Assembly (NCBI GenBank): GCA_039105265.1
Contig: JAPFFF010000083.1
Location: 62,001 to 126,000, forward strand
Direction: 5' to 3'
Length of the DNA stretch: 64,000 nt
DNA from: Tritrichomonas musculus
Lineage: Eukaryota; Parabasalia; Tritrichomonadida; Tritrichomonadidae
Part shown: one piece after another, positions 10,481-22,665 of the stretch
Layout: every line of letters begins with the position of its first letter
How positions within the stretch are numbered: position 1 is the stretch's first letter
The notes under the pieces: model-generated
The model's input: only the letters and a program-made list of their open reading frames with translations
Databases searched by the model: none
What the model was told of the DNA's origin: nothing
Translations under genes and position numbers: made by a program

Positions 10481-12052
10481 AATTATAAACGATTTCGAAA
10501 TTAAGTAAAATCAGTAAAAATTAAAGCTTAATCTCAATTATTCTTATTCAAACGTTTCTCACAAGTGAACAGAGTTAAATAAAACACAAATCTCAAACAC
10601 TTTTGTAAGATAATTATAAACGATTTCGAAATTAAGTAAAATCAATAAAAATTAAAGCTTAATCTCAGTTATTCTTATTCAAACGTTTCTCACAAGTGAA
10701 CAGAGTTAAATAAAACACAAATCTCAAACACTTTTGTAAGATAATTATAAACGATTTCGAAATTAAGTAAAATCAATAAAGATTAAATCGCAATATCAAT
10801 TATTCTTATTCAAACGTTTCTCACAAGTGAACAGAGTTAAATAAAACACAAATCTCAAACACTTTTGTAAGATAATTATAAACGATTTCGAAATTAAGTA
10901 AAATCAGTAAAAATTAAAGCTTAATCTCAATTATTCTTATTCAAACGTTTCTCACAAGTGAACAGAGTTAAATAAAACACAAATCTCAAACACTTTTGTA
11001 AGATAATTAAAAACGATTTCGAAATTAAGTAAAATCAGTAAAAATTAAAGCTTAATCTCAGTTATTCTTATTCAAACGTTTCTCACAAATGAACAGAGTT
11101 AAATAAAACACAAATCTCAAACACTTTTGTAAGATAATTGAAAACGATTTCGAAATTAAGTAAAATCAATAAAAATTAAAGCTTAATCTCAGTTATTCTT
11201 ATTCAAACGTTTCTCACAAATGAACAGAGTTAAATAAAACACAAATCTCAAACACTTTTGTAAGATAATTATAAACGATTTCGAAATTAAGTAAAATCAG
11301 TAAAAATTAAAGCTTAATCTCAGTTATTCTTATTCAAACGTTTCTCACAAGTGAACAGAGTTAAATAAAACACAAATCTCAAACACTTTTGTAAGATAAT
11401 TAAAAACGATTTCGAAATTAAGTAAAATCAATAAAGATTAAATCGCAATATCAATTATTCTTATTCAAACGTTTCTCACAAGTGAACAGAGTTAAATAAA
11501 ACACAAATCTCAAACACTTTTGTAAGATAATTAAAAACGATTTCGAAATTAAGTAAAATCAGTAAAAATTAAAGCTTAATCTCAGTTATTCTTATTCAAA
11601 CGTTTCTCACAAATGAACAGAGTTAAATAAAACACAAATCTCAAACACTTTTGTAAGATAATTAAAAACGATTTCGAAATTAAGTAAAATCAGTAAAAAT
11701 TAAAGCTTAATCTCAGTTATTCTTATTCTAACATTTCTCACAAATGAACAGAGTTAAATAAAACACAAATCTCAAACACTTTTGTAAGATAATTAAAAAC
11801 GATTTCGAAATTAAGTAAAATCAATAAAGATTAAATCGCAATATCAATTATTCTTATTCAAACGTTTCTCACAAGTGAACAGAGTTAAATAAAACACAAA
11901 TCTCAAACACTTTTGTAAGATAATTAAAAACGATTTCGAAATTAAGTAAAATCAATAAAGATTAAATCGCAATATCAATTATTCTTATTCAAACGTTTCT
12001 CACAAGTGAACAGAGTTAAATAAAACACAAATCTCAAACACTTTTGTAAGAT
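10481..12052. repeat. 12-monomer echo of the window start
   Basis: Monomers 81-92 are S, N, R, S, G, N (with G5), G, R, G, G-X, R, R. The first six equal monomers 21-26 (offset 7,860 bp), including the rare G5. The last six match monomers 7-12 (offset 10,480 bp) apart from site 6 of the first of them. The block is therefore a composite of two earlier segments, or those are deletion derivatives of it. Confidence 0.85.
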
Positions 12053-12183
12053 AATTATAAACGATTTCGAAATTAAGTAAAATCAGTAAAAATTAAAGCT
12101 TAATCTCAGTTATTCTTATTCAAACGTTTCTCACAAATGAACAGAGTTAAATAAAACACAAATCTCAAACACTTTTGTAAGAT

Positions 12184-13362
12184 AATTAAAAACGATTTCG
12201 AAATTAAGTAAAATCAATAAAGATTAAATCGCAATATCAATTATTCTTATTCAAACGTTTCTCACAAGTGAACAGAGTTAAATAAAACATAAATCTCAAA
12301 CACTTTTGTAAGATAATTATAAACGATTTCGAAATTAAGTAAAATCAGTAAAAATTAAAGCTTAATCTCAATTATTCTTATTCAAACGTTTCTCACAAGT
12401 GAACAGAGTTAAATAAAACACAAATCTCAAACACTTTTGTAAGATAATTATAAACGATTTCGAAATTAAGTAAAATCAGTAAAAATTAAAGCTTAATCTC
12501 AATTATTCCTATTCAAACGTTTCTCACAAGTGAACAGAGTTAAATAAAACACAAATCTCAAACACTTTTGTAAGATAATTAAAAACGATTTCGAAATTAA
12601 GTAAAATCAATAAAGATTAAATCGCAATATCAATTATTCTTATTCAAACGTTTCTCACAAGTGAACAGAGTTAAATAAAACATAAATCTCAAACACTTTT
12701 GTAAGATAATTATAAACGATTTCGAAATTAAGTAAAATCAGTAAAAATTAAAGCTTAATCTCAATTATTCTTATTCAAACGTTTCTCACAAGTGAACAGA
12801 GTTAAATAAAACACAAATCTCAAACACTTTTGTAAGATAATTATAAACGATTTCGAAATTAAGTAAAATCAGTAAAAATTAAAGCTTAATCTCAATTATT
12901 CCTATTCAAACGTTTCTCACAAGTGAACAGAGTTAAATAAAACACAAATCTCAAACACTTTTGTAAGATAATTAAAAACGATTTCGAAATTAAGTAAAAT
13001 CAATAAAGATTAAATCGCAATATCAATTATTCTTATTCAAACGTTTCTCACAAGTGAACAGAGTTAAATAAAACATAAATCTCAAACACTTTTGTAAGAT
13101 AATTATAAACGATTTCGAAATTAAGTAAAATCAGTAAAAATTAAAGCTTAATCTCAATTATTCTTATTCAAACGTTTCTCACAAGTGAACAGAGTTAAAT
13201 AAAACACAAATCTCAAACACTTTTGTAAGATAATTATAAACGATTTCGAAATTAAGTAAAATCAATAAAAATTAAAGCTTAATCTCAGTTATTCTTATTC
13301 AAACGTTTCTCACAAATGAACAGAGTTAAATAAAACACAAATCTCAAACACTTTTGTAAGAT
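12184..13362. repeat. 3-monomer tandem repeat (3 x 393 bp)
   Basis: The trimer R-E, S, C occurs at 12184-12576 and 12577-12969. A third round at 12970-13362 has N in place of C. Site 6 is A, T, T in each round. The third round leads directly into the 42-monomer unit, whose last three monomers are also R-E, S, N. Confidence 0.9.
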
Positions 13363-14410
13363 AATTAAAAACGATTTCGAAATTAAGTAAAATCAGTAAA
13401 AATTAAAGCTTAATCTCAGTTATTCTTATTCAAACGTTTCTCACAAGTGAACAGAGTTAAATAAAATACACATCTCAAACACTTTTGTAAGATAATTAAA
13501 AACGATTTCGAAATTAAGTAAAATCAATAAAGATTAAATCGCAATATCAATTATTCTTATTCAAACGTTTCTCACAAGTGAACAGAGTTAAATAAAACAC
13601 AAATCTCAAACACTTTTGTAAGATAATTAAAAACGATTTCGAAATTAAGTAAAATCAATAAAGATTAAATCGCAATATCAATTATTCTTATTCAAACGTT
13701 TCTCACAAGTGAACAGAGTTAAATAAAACACAAATCTCAAACACTTTTGTAAGATAATTATAAACGATTTCGAAATTAAGTAAAATCAGTAAAAATTAAA
13801 GCTTAATCTCAGTTATTCTTATTCAAACGTTTCTCACAAATGAACAGAGTTAAATAAAACACAAATCTCAAACACTTTTGTAAGATAATTAAAAACGATT
13901 TCGAAATTAAGTAAAATCAGTAAAAATTAAAGCTTAATCTCAGTTATTCTTATTCTAACATTTCTCACAAATGAACAGAGTTAAATAAAACACAAATCTC
14001 AAACACTTTTGTAAGATAATTAAAAACGATTTCGAAATTAAGTAAAATCAATAAAGATTAAATCGCAATATCAATTATTCTTATTCAAACGTTTCTCACA
14101 AGTGAACAGAGTTAAATAAAACACAAATCTCAAACACTTTTGTAAGATAATTAAAAACGATTTCGAAATTAAGTAAAATCAATAAAGATTAAATCGCAAT
14201 ATCAATTATTCTTATTCAAACGTTTCTCACAAGTGAACAGAGTTAAATAAAACACAAATCTCAAACACTTTTGTAAGATAATTAAAAACGATTTCGAAAT
14301 TAAGTAAAATCAGTAAAAATTAAATCGCAATATCAATTATTCCTATTCAAACGTTTCTCACAAGTGAACAGAGTTAAATAAAACACAAATCTCAAACACT
14401 TTTGTAAGAT

Positions 14411-14541
14411 AATTATAAACGATTTCGAAATTAAGTAAAATCAGTAAAAATTAAAGCTTAATCTCAATTATTCCTATTCAAACATTTCTCACAAATGAAC
14501 AGAGTTAAATAAAACACAAATCTCAAACACTTTTGTAAGAT
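14411..14541. repeat. C monomer with private A74 and A85 (with 27515-27645)
   Basis: This C monomer carries A74 and A85 but keeps A70, so it is not tag X. The only other such copy starts at 27515, 13,104 bp away, in the same slot of the second 42-monomer unit. The equivalent slots of the two 29-monomer units (19913, 23714) have ordinary C monomers, as does 33017. Confidence 0.9.
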
Positions 14542-15196
14542 AATTAAAAACGATTTCGAAATTAAGTAAAATCAATAAAGATTAAATCGCAATATCAATT
14601 ATTCTTATTCAAACGTTTCTCACAAGTGAACAGAGTTAAATAAAACACAAATCTCAAACACTTTTGTAAGATAATTAAAAACGATTTCGAAATTAAGTAA
14701 AATCAGTAAAAATTAAATCGCAATATCAATTATTCCTATTCAAACGTTTCTCACAAGTGAACAGAGTTAAATAAAACACAAATCTCAAACACTTTTGTAA
14801 GATAATTATAAACGATTTCGAAATTAAGTAAAATCAGTAAAAATTAAAGCTTAATCTCAATTATTCCTATTCAAACGTTTCTCACAAGTGAACAGAGTTA
14901 AATAAAACACAAATCTCAAACACTTTTGTAAGATAATTATAAACGATTTCGAAATTAAGTAAAATCAATAAAGATTAAATCGCAATATCAATTATTCTTA
15001 TTCAAACGTTTCTCACAAGTGAACAGAGTTAAATAAAACATAAATCTCAAACACTTTTGTAAGATAATTATAAACGATTTCGAAATTAAGTAAAATCAGT
15101 AAAAATTAAAGCTTAATCTCAATTATTCCTATTCAAACGTTTCTCACAAGTGAACAGAGTTAAATAAAACACAAATCTCAAACACTTTTGTAAGAT

Positions 15197-17685
15197 AATT
15201 ATAAACGATTTCGAAATTAAGTAAAATCAGTAAAAATTAAAGCTTAATCTCAGTTATTCTTATTCAAACGTTTCTCACAAGTGAACAGAGTTAAATAAAA
15301 TACACATCTCAAACACTTTTGTAAGATAATTAAAAACGATTTCGAAATTAAGTAAAATCAATAAAGATTAAATCGCAATATCAATTATTCTTATTCAAAC
15401 GTTTCTCACAAGTGAACAGAGTTAAATAAAACACAAATCTCAAACACTTTTGTAAGATAATTAAAAACGATTTCGAAATTAAGTAAAATCAATAAAAATT
15501 AAAGCTTAATCTCAGTTATTCTTATTCAAACGTTTCTCACAAATGAACAGAGTTAAATAAAACACAAATCTCAAACACTTTTGTAAGATAATTAAAAACG
15601 ATTTCGAAATTAAGTAAAATTAGTAAAGATTAAAGCGCAATATCAATTATTCTTATTCAAACGTTTCTCACAAATGAACAGAGTTAAATAAAACACAAAT
15701 CTCAAACACTTTTGTAAGATAATTATAAACGATTTCGAAATTAAGTAAAATCAATAAAAATTAAAGCTTAATCTCAGTTATTCTTATTCAAACGTTTCTC
15801 ACAAATGAACAGAGTTAAATAAAACACAAATCTCAAACACTTTTGTAAGATAATTAAAAACGATTTCGAAATTAAGTAAAATCAATAAAAATTAAAGCTT
15901 AATCTCAGTTATTCTTATTCAAACGTTTCTCACAAATGAACAGAGTTAAATAAAACACAAATCTCAAACACTTTTGTAAGATAATTAAAAACGATTTCGA
16001 AATTAAGTAAAATCAGTAAAAATTAAAGCTTAATCTCAGTTATTCTTATTCAAACGTTTCTCACAAGTGAACAGAGTTAAATAAAACACAAATCTCAAAC
16101 ACTTTTGTAAGATAATTAAAAACGATTTCGAAATTAAGTAAAATCAATAAAGATTAAATCGCAATATCAATTATTCTTATTCAAACGTTTCTCACAAGTG
16201 AACAGAGTTAAATAAAACACAAATCTCAAACACTTTTGTAAGATAATTATAAACGATTTCGAAATTAAGTAAAATCAGTAAAAATTAAAGCTTAATCTCA
16301 GTTATTCTTATTCAAACGTTTCTCACAAATGAACAGAGTTAAATAAAACACAAATCTCAAACACTTTTGTAAGATAATTATAAACGATTTCGAAATTAAG
16401 TAAAATCAATAAAAATTAAAGCTTAATCTCAGTTATTCTTATTCAAACGTTTCTCACAAATGAACAGAGTTAAATAAAACACAAATCTCAAACACTTTTG
16501 TAAGATAATTAAAAACGATTTCGAAATTAAGTAAAATCAATAAAAATTAAAGCTTAATCTCAGTTATTCTTATTCAAACGTTTCTCACAAATGAACAGAG
16601 TTAAATAAAACACAAATCTCAAACACTTTTGTAAGATAATTAAAAACGATTTCGAAATTAAGTAAAATCAATAAAAATTAAAGCTTAATCTCAGTTATTC
16701 TTATTCAAACGTTTCTCACAAGTGAACAGAGTTAAATAAAACACAAATCTCAAACACTTTTGTAAGATAATTAAAAACGATTTCGAAATTAAGTAAAATC
16801 AATAAAAATTAAAGCTTAATCTCAGTTATTCTTATTCAAACGTTTCTCACAAATGAACAGAGTTAAATAAAACACAAATCTCAAACACTTTTGTAAGATA
16901 ATTATAAACGATTTCGAAATTAAGTAAAATCAGTAAAAATTAAAGCTTAATCTCAGTTATTCTTATTCAAACGTTTCTCACAAATGAACAGAGTTAAATA
17001 AAACACAAATCTCAAACACTTTTGTAAGATAATTATAAACGATTTCGAAATTAAGTAAAATCAATAAAAATTAAAGCTTAATCTCAGTTATTCTTATTCA
17101 AACGTTTCTCACAAATGAACAGAGTTAAATAAAACACAAATCTCAAACACTTTTGTAAGATAATTATAAACGATTTCGAAATTAAGTAAAATCAATAAAA
17201 ATTAAAGCTTAATCTCAGTTATTCTTATTCAAACGTTTCTCACAAATGAACAGAGTTAAATAAAACACAAATCTCAAACACTTTTGTAAGATAATTAAAA
17301 ACGATTTCGAAATTAAGTAAAATCAGTAAAAATTAAAGCTTAATCTCAGTTATTCTTATTCAAACGTTTCTCACAAGTGAACAGAGTTAAATAAAACACA
17401 AATCTCAAACACTTTTGTAAGATAATTAAAAACGATTTCGAAATTAAGTAAAATCAATAAAGATTAAATCGCAATATCAATTATTCTTATTCAAACGTTT
17501 CTCACAAGTGAACAGAGTTAAATAAAACACAAATCTCAAACACTTTTGTAAGATAATTATAAACGATTTCGAAATTAAGTAAAATCAGTAAAAATTAAAG
17601 CTTAATCTCAGTTATTCTTATTCAAACGTTTCTCACAAATGAACAGAGTTAAATAAAACACAAATCTCAAACACTTTTGTAAGAT
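15197..17685. repeat. 19-monomer F/N block, copy 1 (2,489 bp)
   Basis: The order is G-F, R, N, Z followed by three 5-monomer sub-repeats at 15721-16375, 16376-17030 and 17031-17685. Each sub-repeat follows the plan N, N, G or N, R or N, G, with site 6 starting with T and ending with T. Further copies are at 28301-30789, 33803-36291, 58430-60918 and, cut by the window end, 63015-64000. The 29-monomer units keep only the head (G-F, R, N, Z) and lose the three sub-repeats. Confidence 0.92.
15590..15720. repeat. Monomer type Z, first copy (T32, G39, GCGC core, A85)
   Basis: Z has G34, G39 and a GCGCAATATC core, one base from the R core (site 46 is G, not T), plus T32 and A85. Copies start at 15590, 21094, 24893, 28694, 34196 and 63408. 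A variant at 58823 keeps C32 and G85. Each follows the trio G-F, R, N, so Z marks one fixed slot. Confidence 0.9.
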
Positions 17686-20436
17686 AATTAAAAACGATTT
17701 CGAAATTAAGTAAAATCAGTAAAAATTAAAGCTTAATCTCAGTTATTCTTATTCAAACGTTTCTCACAAATGAACAGAGTTAAATAAAACACAAATCTCA
17801 AACACTTTTGTAAGATAATTAAAAACGATTTCGAAATTAAGTAAAATCAATAAAGATTAAATCGCAATATCAATTATTCTTATTCAAACGTTTCTCACAA
17901 GTGAACAGAGTTAAATAAAACACAAATCTCAAACACTTTTGTAAGATAATTAAAAACGATTTCGAAATTAAGTAAAATCAGTAAAAATTAAAGCTTAATC
18001 TCAATTATTCCTATTCAAACGTTTCTCACAAGTGAACAGAGTTAAATAAAACACAAATCTCAAACACTTTTGTAAGATAATTAAAAACGATTTCGAAATT
18101 AAGTAAAATCAATAAAGATTAAATCGCAATATCAATTATTCTTATTCAAACGTTTCTCACAAGTGAACAGAGTTAAATAAAACACAAATCTCAAACACTT
18201 TTGTAAGATAATTATAAACGATTTCGAAATTAAGTAAAATCAGTAAAAATTAAAGCTTAATCTCAATTATTCTTATTCAAACGTTTCTCACAAGTGAACA
18301 GAGTTAAATAAAACACAAATCTCAAACACTTTTGTAAGATAATTATAAACGATTTCGAAATTAAGTAAAATCAGTAAAAATTAAAGCTTAATCTCAATTA
18401 TTCCTATTCAAACGTTTCTCACAAGTGAACAGAGTTAAATAAAACACAAATCTCAAACACTTTTGTAAGATAATTAAAAACGATTTCGAAATTAAGTAAA
18501 ATCAATAAAGATTAAATCGCAATATCAATTATTCTTATTCAAACGTTTCTCACAAGTGAACAGAGTTAAATAAAACATAAATCTCAAACACTTTTGTAAG
18601 ATAATTATAAACGATTTCGAAATTAAGTAAAATCAGTAAAAATTAAAGCTTAATCTCAATTATTCTTATTCAAACGTTTCTCACAAGTGAACAGAGTTAA
18701 ATAAAACACAAATCTCAAACACTTTTGTAAGATAATTATAAACGATTTCGAAATTAAGTAAAATCAATAAAAATTAAAGCTTAATCTCAGTTATTCTTAT
18801 TCAAACGTTTCTCACAAATGAACAGAGTTAAATAAAACACAAATCTCAAACACTTTTGTAAGATAATTAAAAACGATTTCGAAATTAAGTAAAATCAGTA
18901 AAAATTAAAGCTTAATCTCAGTTATTCTTATTCAAACGTTTCTCACAAGTGAACAGAGTTAAATAAAATACACATCTCAAACACTTTTGTAAGATAATTA
19001 AAAACGATTTCGAAATTAAGTAAAATCAATAAAGATTAAATCGCAATATCAATTATTCTTATTCAAACGTTTCTCACAAGTGAACAGAGTTAAATAAAAC
19101 ACAAATCTCAAACACTTTTGTAAGATAATTAAAAACGATTTCGAAATTAAGTAAAATCAATAAAGATTAAATCGCAATATCAATTATTCTTATTCAAACG
19201 TTTCTCACAAGTGAACAGAGTTAAATAAAACACAAATCTCAAACACTTTTGTAAGATAATTATAAACGATTTCGAAATTAAGTAAAATCAGTAAAAATTA
19301 AAGCTTAATCTCAGTTATTCTTATTCAAACGTTTCTCACAAATGAACAGAGTTAAATAAAACACAAATCTCAAACACTTTTGTAAGATAATTAAAAACGA
19401 TTTCGAAATTAAGTAAAATCAGTAAAAATTAAAGCTTAATCTCAGTTATTCTTATTCTAACATTTCTCACAAATGAACAGAGTTAAATAAAACACAAATC
19501 TCAAACACTTTTGTAAGATAATTAAAAACGATTTCGAAATTAAGTAAAATCAATAAAGATTAAATCGCAATATCAATTATTCTTATTCAAACGTTTCTCA
19601 CAAGTGAACAGAGTTAAATAAAACACAAATCTCAAACACTTTTGTAAGATAATTAAAAACGATTTCGAAATTAAGTAAAATCAATAAAGATTAAATCGCA
19701 ATATCAATTATTCTTATTCAAACGTTTCTCACAAGTGAACAGAGTTAAATAAAACACAAATCTCAAACACTTTTGTAAGATAATTAAAAACGATTTCGAA
19801 ATTAAGTAAAATCAGTAAAAATTAAATCGCAATATCAATTATTCCTATTCAAACGTTTCTCACAAGTGAACAGAGTTAAATAAAACACAAATCTCAAACA
19901 CTTTTGTAAGATAATTATAAACGATTTCGAAATTAAGTAAAATCAGTAAAAATTAAAGCTTAATCTCAATTATTCCTATTCAAACGTTTCTCACAAGTGA
20001 ACAGAGTTAAATAAAACACAAATCTCAAACACTTTTGTAAGATAATTAAAAACGATTTCGAAATTAAGTAAAATCAATAAAGATTAAATCGCAATATCAA
20101 TTATTCTTATTCAAACGTTTCTCACAAGTGAACAGAGTTAAATAAAACACAAATCTCAAACACTTTTGTAAGATAATTAAAAACGATTTCGAAATTAAGT
20201 AAAATCAGTAAAAATTAAATCGCAATATCAATTATTCCTATTCAAACGTTTCTCACAAGTGAACAGAGTTAAATAAAACACAAATCTCAAACACTTTTGT
20301 AAGATAATTATAAACGATTTCGAAATTAAGTAAAATCAGTAAAAATTAAAGCTTAATCTCAATTATTCCTATTCAAACGTTTCTCACAAGTGAACAGAGT
20401 TAAATAAAACACAAATCTCAAACACTTTTGTAAGAT

Positions 20437-20569
20437 AATTATAAACGATTTCGAAATTAAGTAAAATCAATAAAGATTAAATCGCTTAATATCAATTATT
20501 CTTATTCAAACGTTTCTCACAAGTGAACAGAGTTAAATAAAACACAAATCTCAAACACTTTTGTAAGAT
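20437..20569. repeat. 133-bp R monomer with both core insertions
   Basis: The core reads TCGCTTAATATC, two bases longer than R. Aligned with S, the R core has TC added before GC and TT missing after it. This copy has both the TC and the TT, so it looks like a crossover product inside the core. It has T6 and no E tag. The same core occurs only once more, at 26072. Confidence 0.93.
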
Positions 20570-21224
20570 AATTATAAACGATTTCGAAATTAAGTAAAAT
20601 CAGTAAAAATTAAAGCTTAATCTCAATTATTCCTATTCAAACGTTTCTCACAAGTGAACAGAGTTAAATAAAACACAAATCTCAAACACTTTTGTAAGAT
20701 AATTAAAAACGATTTCGAAATTAAGTAAAATCAGTAAAAATTAAAGCTTAATCTCAGTTATTCTTATTCAAACGTTTCTCACAAGTGAACAGAGTTAAAT
20801 AAAATACACATCTCAAACACTTTTGTAAGATAATTAAAAACGATTTCGAAATTAAGTAAAATCAATAAAGATTAAATCGCAATATCAATTATTCTTATTC
20901 AAACGTTTCTCACAAGTGAACAGAGTTAAATAAAACACAAATCTCAAACACTTTTGTAAGATAATTAAAAACGATTTCGAAATTAAGTAAAATCAATAAA
21001 AATTAAAGCTTAATCTCAGTTATTCTTATTCAAACGTTTCTCACAAATGAACAGAGTTAAATAAAACACAAATCTCAAACACTTTTGTAAGATAATTAAA
21101 AACGATTTCGAAATTAAGTAAAATTAGTAAAGATTAAAGCGCAATATCAATTATTCTTATTCAAACGTTTCTCACAAATGAACAGAGTTAAATAAAACAC
21201 AAATCTCAAACACTTTTGTAAGAT

Positions 21225-21355
21225 AATTAAAAACGATTTCGAAATTAAGTAAAATCAATAAAAATTAAAGCTTAATCTCAATTATTCTTATTCAAACGTT
21301 TCTCACAAGTGAACAGAGTTAAATAAAACACAAATCTCAAACACTTTTGTAAGAT
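21225..21355. repeat. Monomer type M, first copy (A34, AAGCTT core, A57)
   Basis: M combines A34 of N with A57 of S and keeps G85. Copies start at 21225, 21880, 25024, 25679 and 55417. Four of the five are in the 29-monomer units, in slots where the 42-monomer unit has N or other types. M is a plausible N and S recombinant formed when the 13 monomers were lost. Confidence 0.88.
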
Positions 21356-22665
21356 AATTATAAACGATTTCGAAATTAAGTAAAATCAGTAAAAATTAAA
21401 GCTTAATCTCAGTTATTCTTATTCAAACGTTTCTCACAAATGAACAGAGTTAAATAAAACACAAATCTCAAACACTTTTGTAAGATAATTAAAAACGATT
21501 TCGAAATTAAGTAAAATCAGTAAAAATTAAAGCTTAATCTCAGTTATTCTTATTCAAACGTTTCTCACAAGTGAACAGAGTTAAATAAAACACAAATCTC
21601 AAACACTTTTGTAAGATAATTAAAAACGATTTCGAAATTAAGTAAAATCAATAAAGATTAAATCGCAATATCAATTATTCTTATTCAAACGTTTCTCACA
21701 AGTGAACAGAGTTAAATAAAACACAAATCTCAAACACTTTTGTAAGATAATTATAAACGATTTCGAAATTAAGTAAAATCAGTAAAAATTAAAGCTTAAT
21801 CTCAATTATTCTTATTCAAACGTTTCTCACAAGTGAACAGAGTTAAATAAAACACAAATCTCAAACACTTTTGTAAGATAATTAAAAACGATTTCGAAAT
21901 TAAGTAAAATCAATAAAAATTAAAGCTTAATCTCAATTATTCTTATTCAAACGTTTCTCACAAGTGAACAGAGTTAAATAAAACACAAATCTCAAACACT
22001 TTTGTAAGATAATTAAAAACGATTTCGAAATTAAGTAAAATCAGTAAAAATTAAAGCTTAATCTCAATTATTCTTATTCAAACGTTTCTCACAAGTGAAC
22101 AGAGTTAAATAAAACACAAATCTCAAACACTTTTGTAAGATAATTATAAACGATTTCGAAATTAAGTAAAATCAGTAAAAATTAAAGCTTAATCTCAATT
22201 ATTCCTATTCAAACGTTTCTCACAAGTGAACAGAGTTAAATAAAACACAAATCTCAAACACTTTTGTAAGATAATTAAAAACGATTTCGAAATTAAGTAA
22301 AATCAATAAAGATTAAATCGCAATATCAATTATTCTTATTCAAACGTTTCTCACAAGTGAACAGAGTTAAATAAAACATAAATCTCAAACACTTTTGTAA
22401 GATAATTATAAACGATTTCGAAATTAAGTAAAATCAGTAAAAATTAAAGCTTAATCTCAATTATTCTTATTCAAACGTTTCTCACAAGTGAACAGAGTTA
22501 AATAAAACACAAATCTCAAACACTTTTGTAAGATAATTATAAACGATTTCGAAATTAAGTAAAATCAATAAAAATTAAAGCTTAATCTCAGTTATTCTTA
22601 TTCAAACGTTTCTCACAAATGAACAGAGTTAAATAAAACACAAATCTCAAACACTTTTGTAAGAT

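Larger units (their letters stand above)
13363..18864. repeat. 42-monomer higher-order unit, copy 1 (5,502 bp)
   Basis: The unit opens G-F, R, R, G, G-X, R, R, D, C, R, D, C, R-E, C. The F/N block follows (G-F, R, N, Z and three 5-monomer sub-repeats), and the unit ends G, R, C, R, S, C, R-E, S, N. The next monomer, at 18865, is again G-F, which sets the unit end. The same order, with four or five changed slots, recurs at 26467-31968, exactly 100 monomers (13,104 bp) away. A private variant (A74 with A85 on a C monomer) at 14411 and 27515 ties the two copies together. Confidence 0.92.
18865..22665. repeat. 29-monomer higher-order unit, copy 1 (3,801 bp)
   Basis: The first 18 monomers match the 42-monomer unit slot for slot, from G-F through Z (18865-21224). 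The remaining eleven are M, G, G, R, S, M, S, C, R-E, S, N, ending like the 42-monomer unit. The difference is thus a net loss of 13 whole monomers from the N-rich tail. The length is 3,801 rather than 3,799 bp because of the 133-bp monomer at 20437. Confidence 0.92.
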
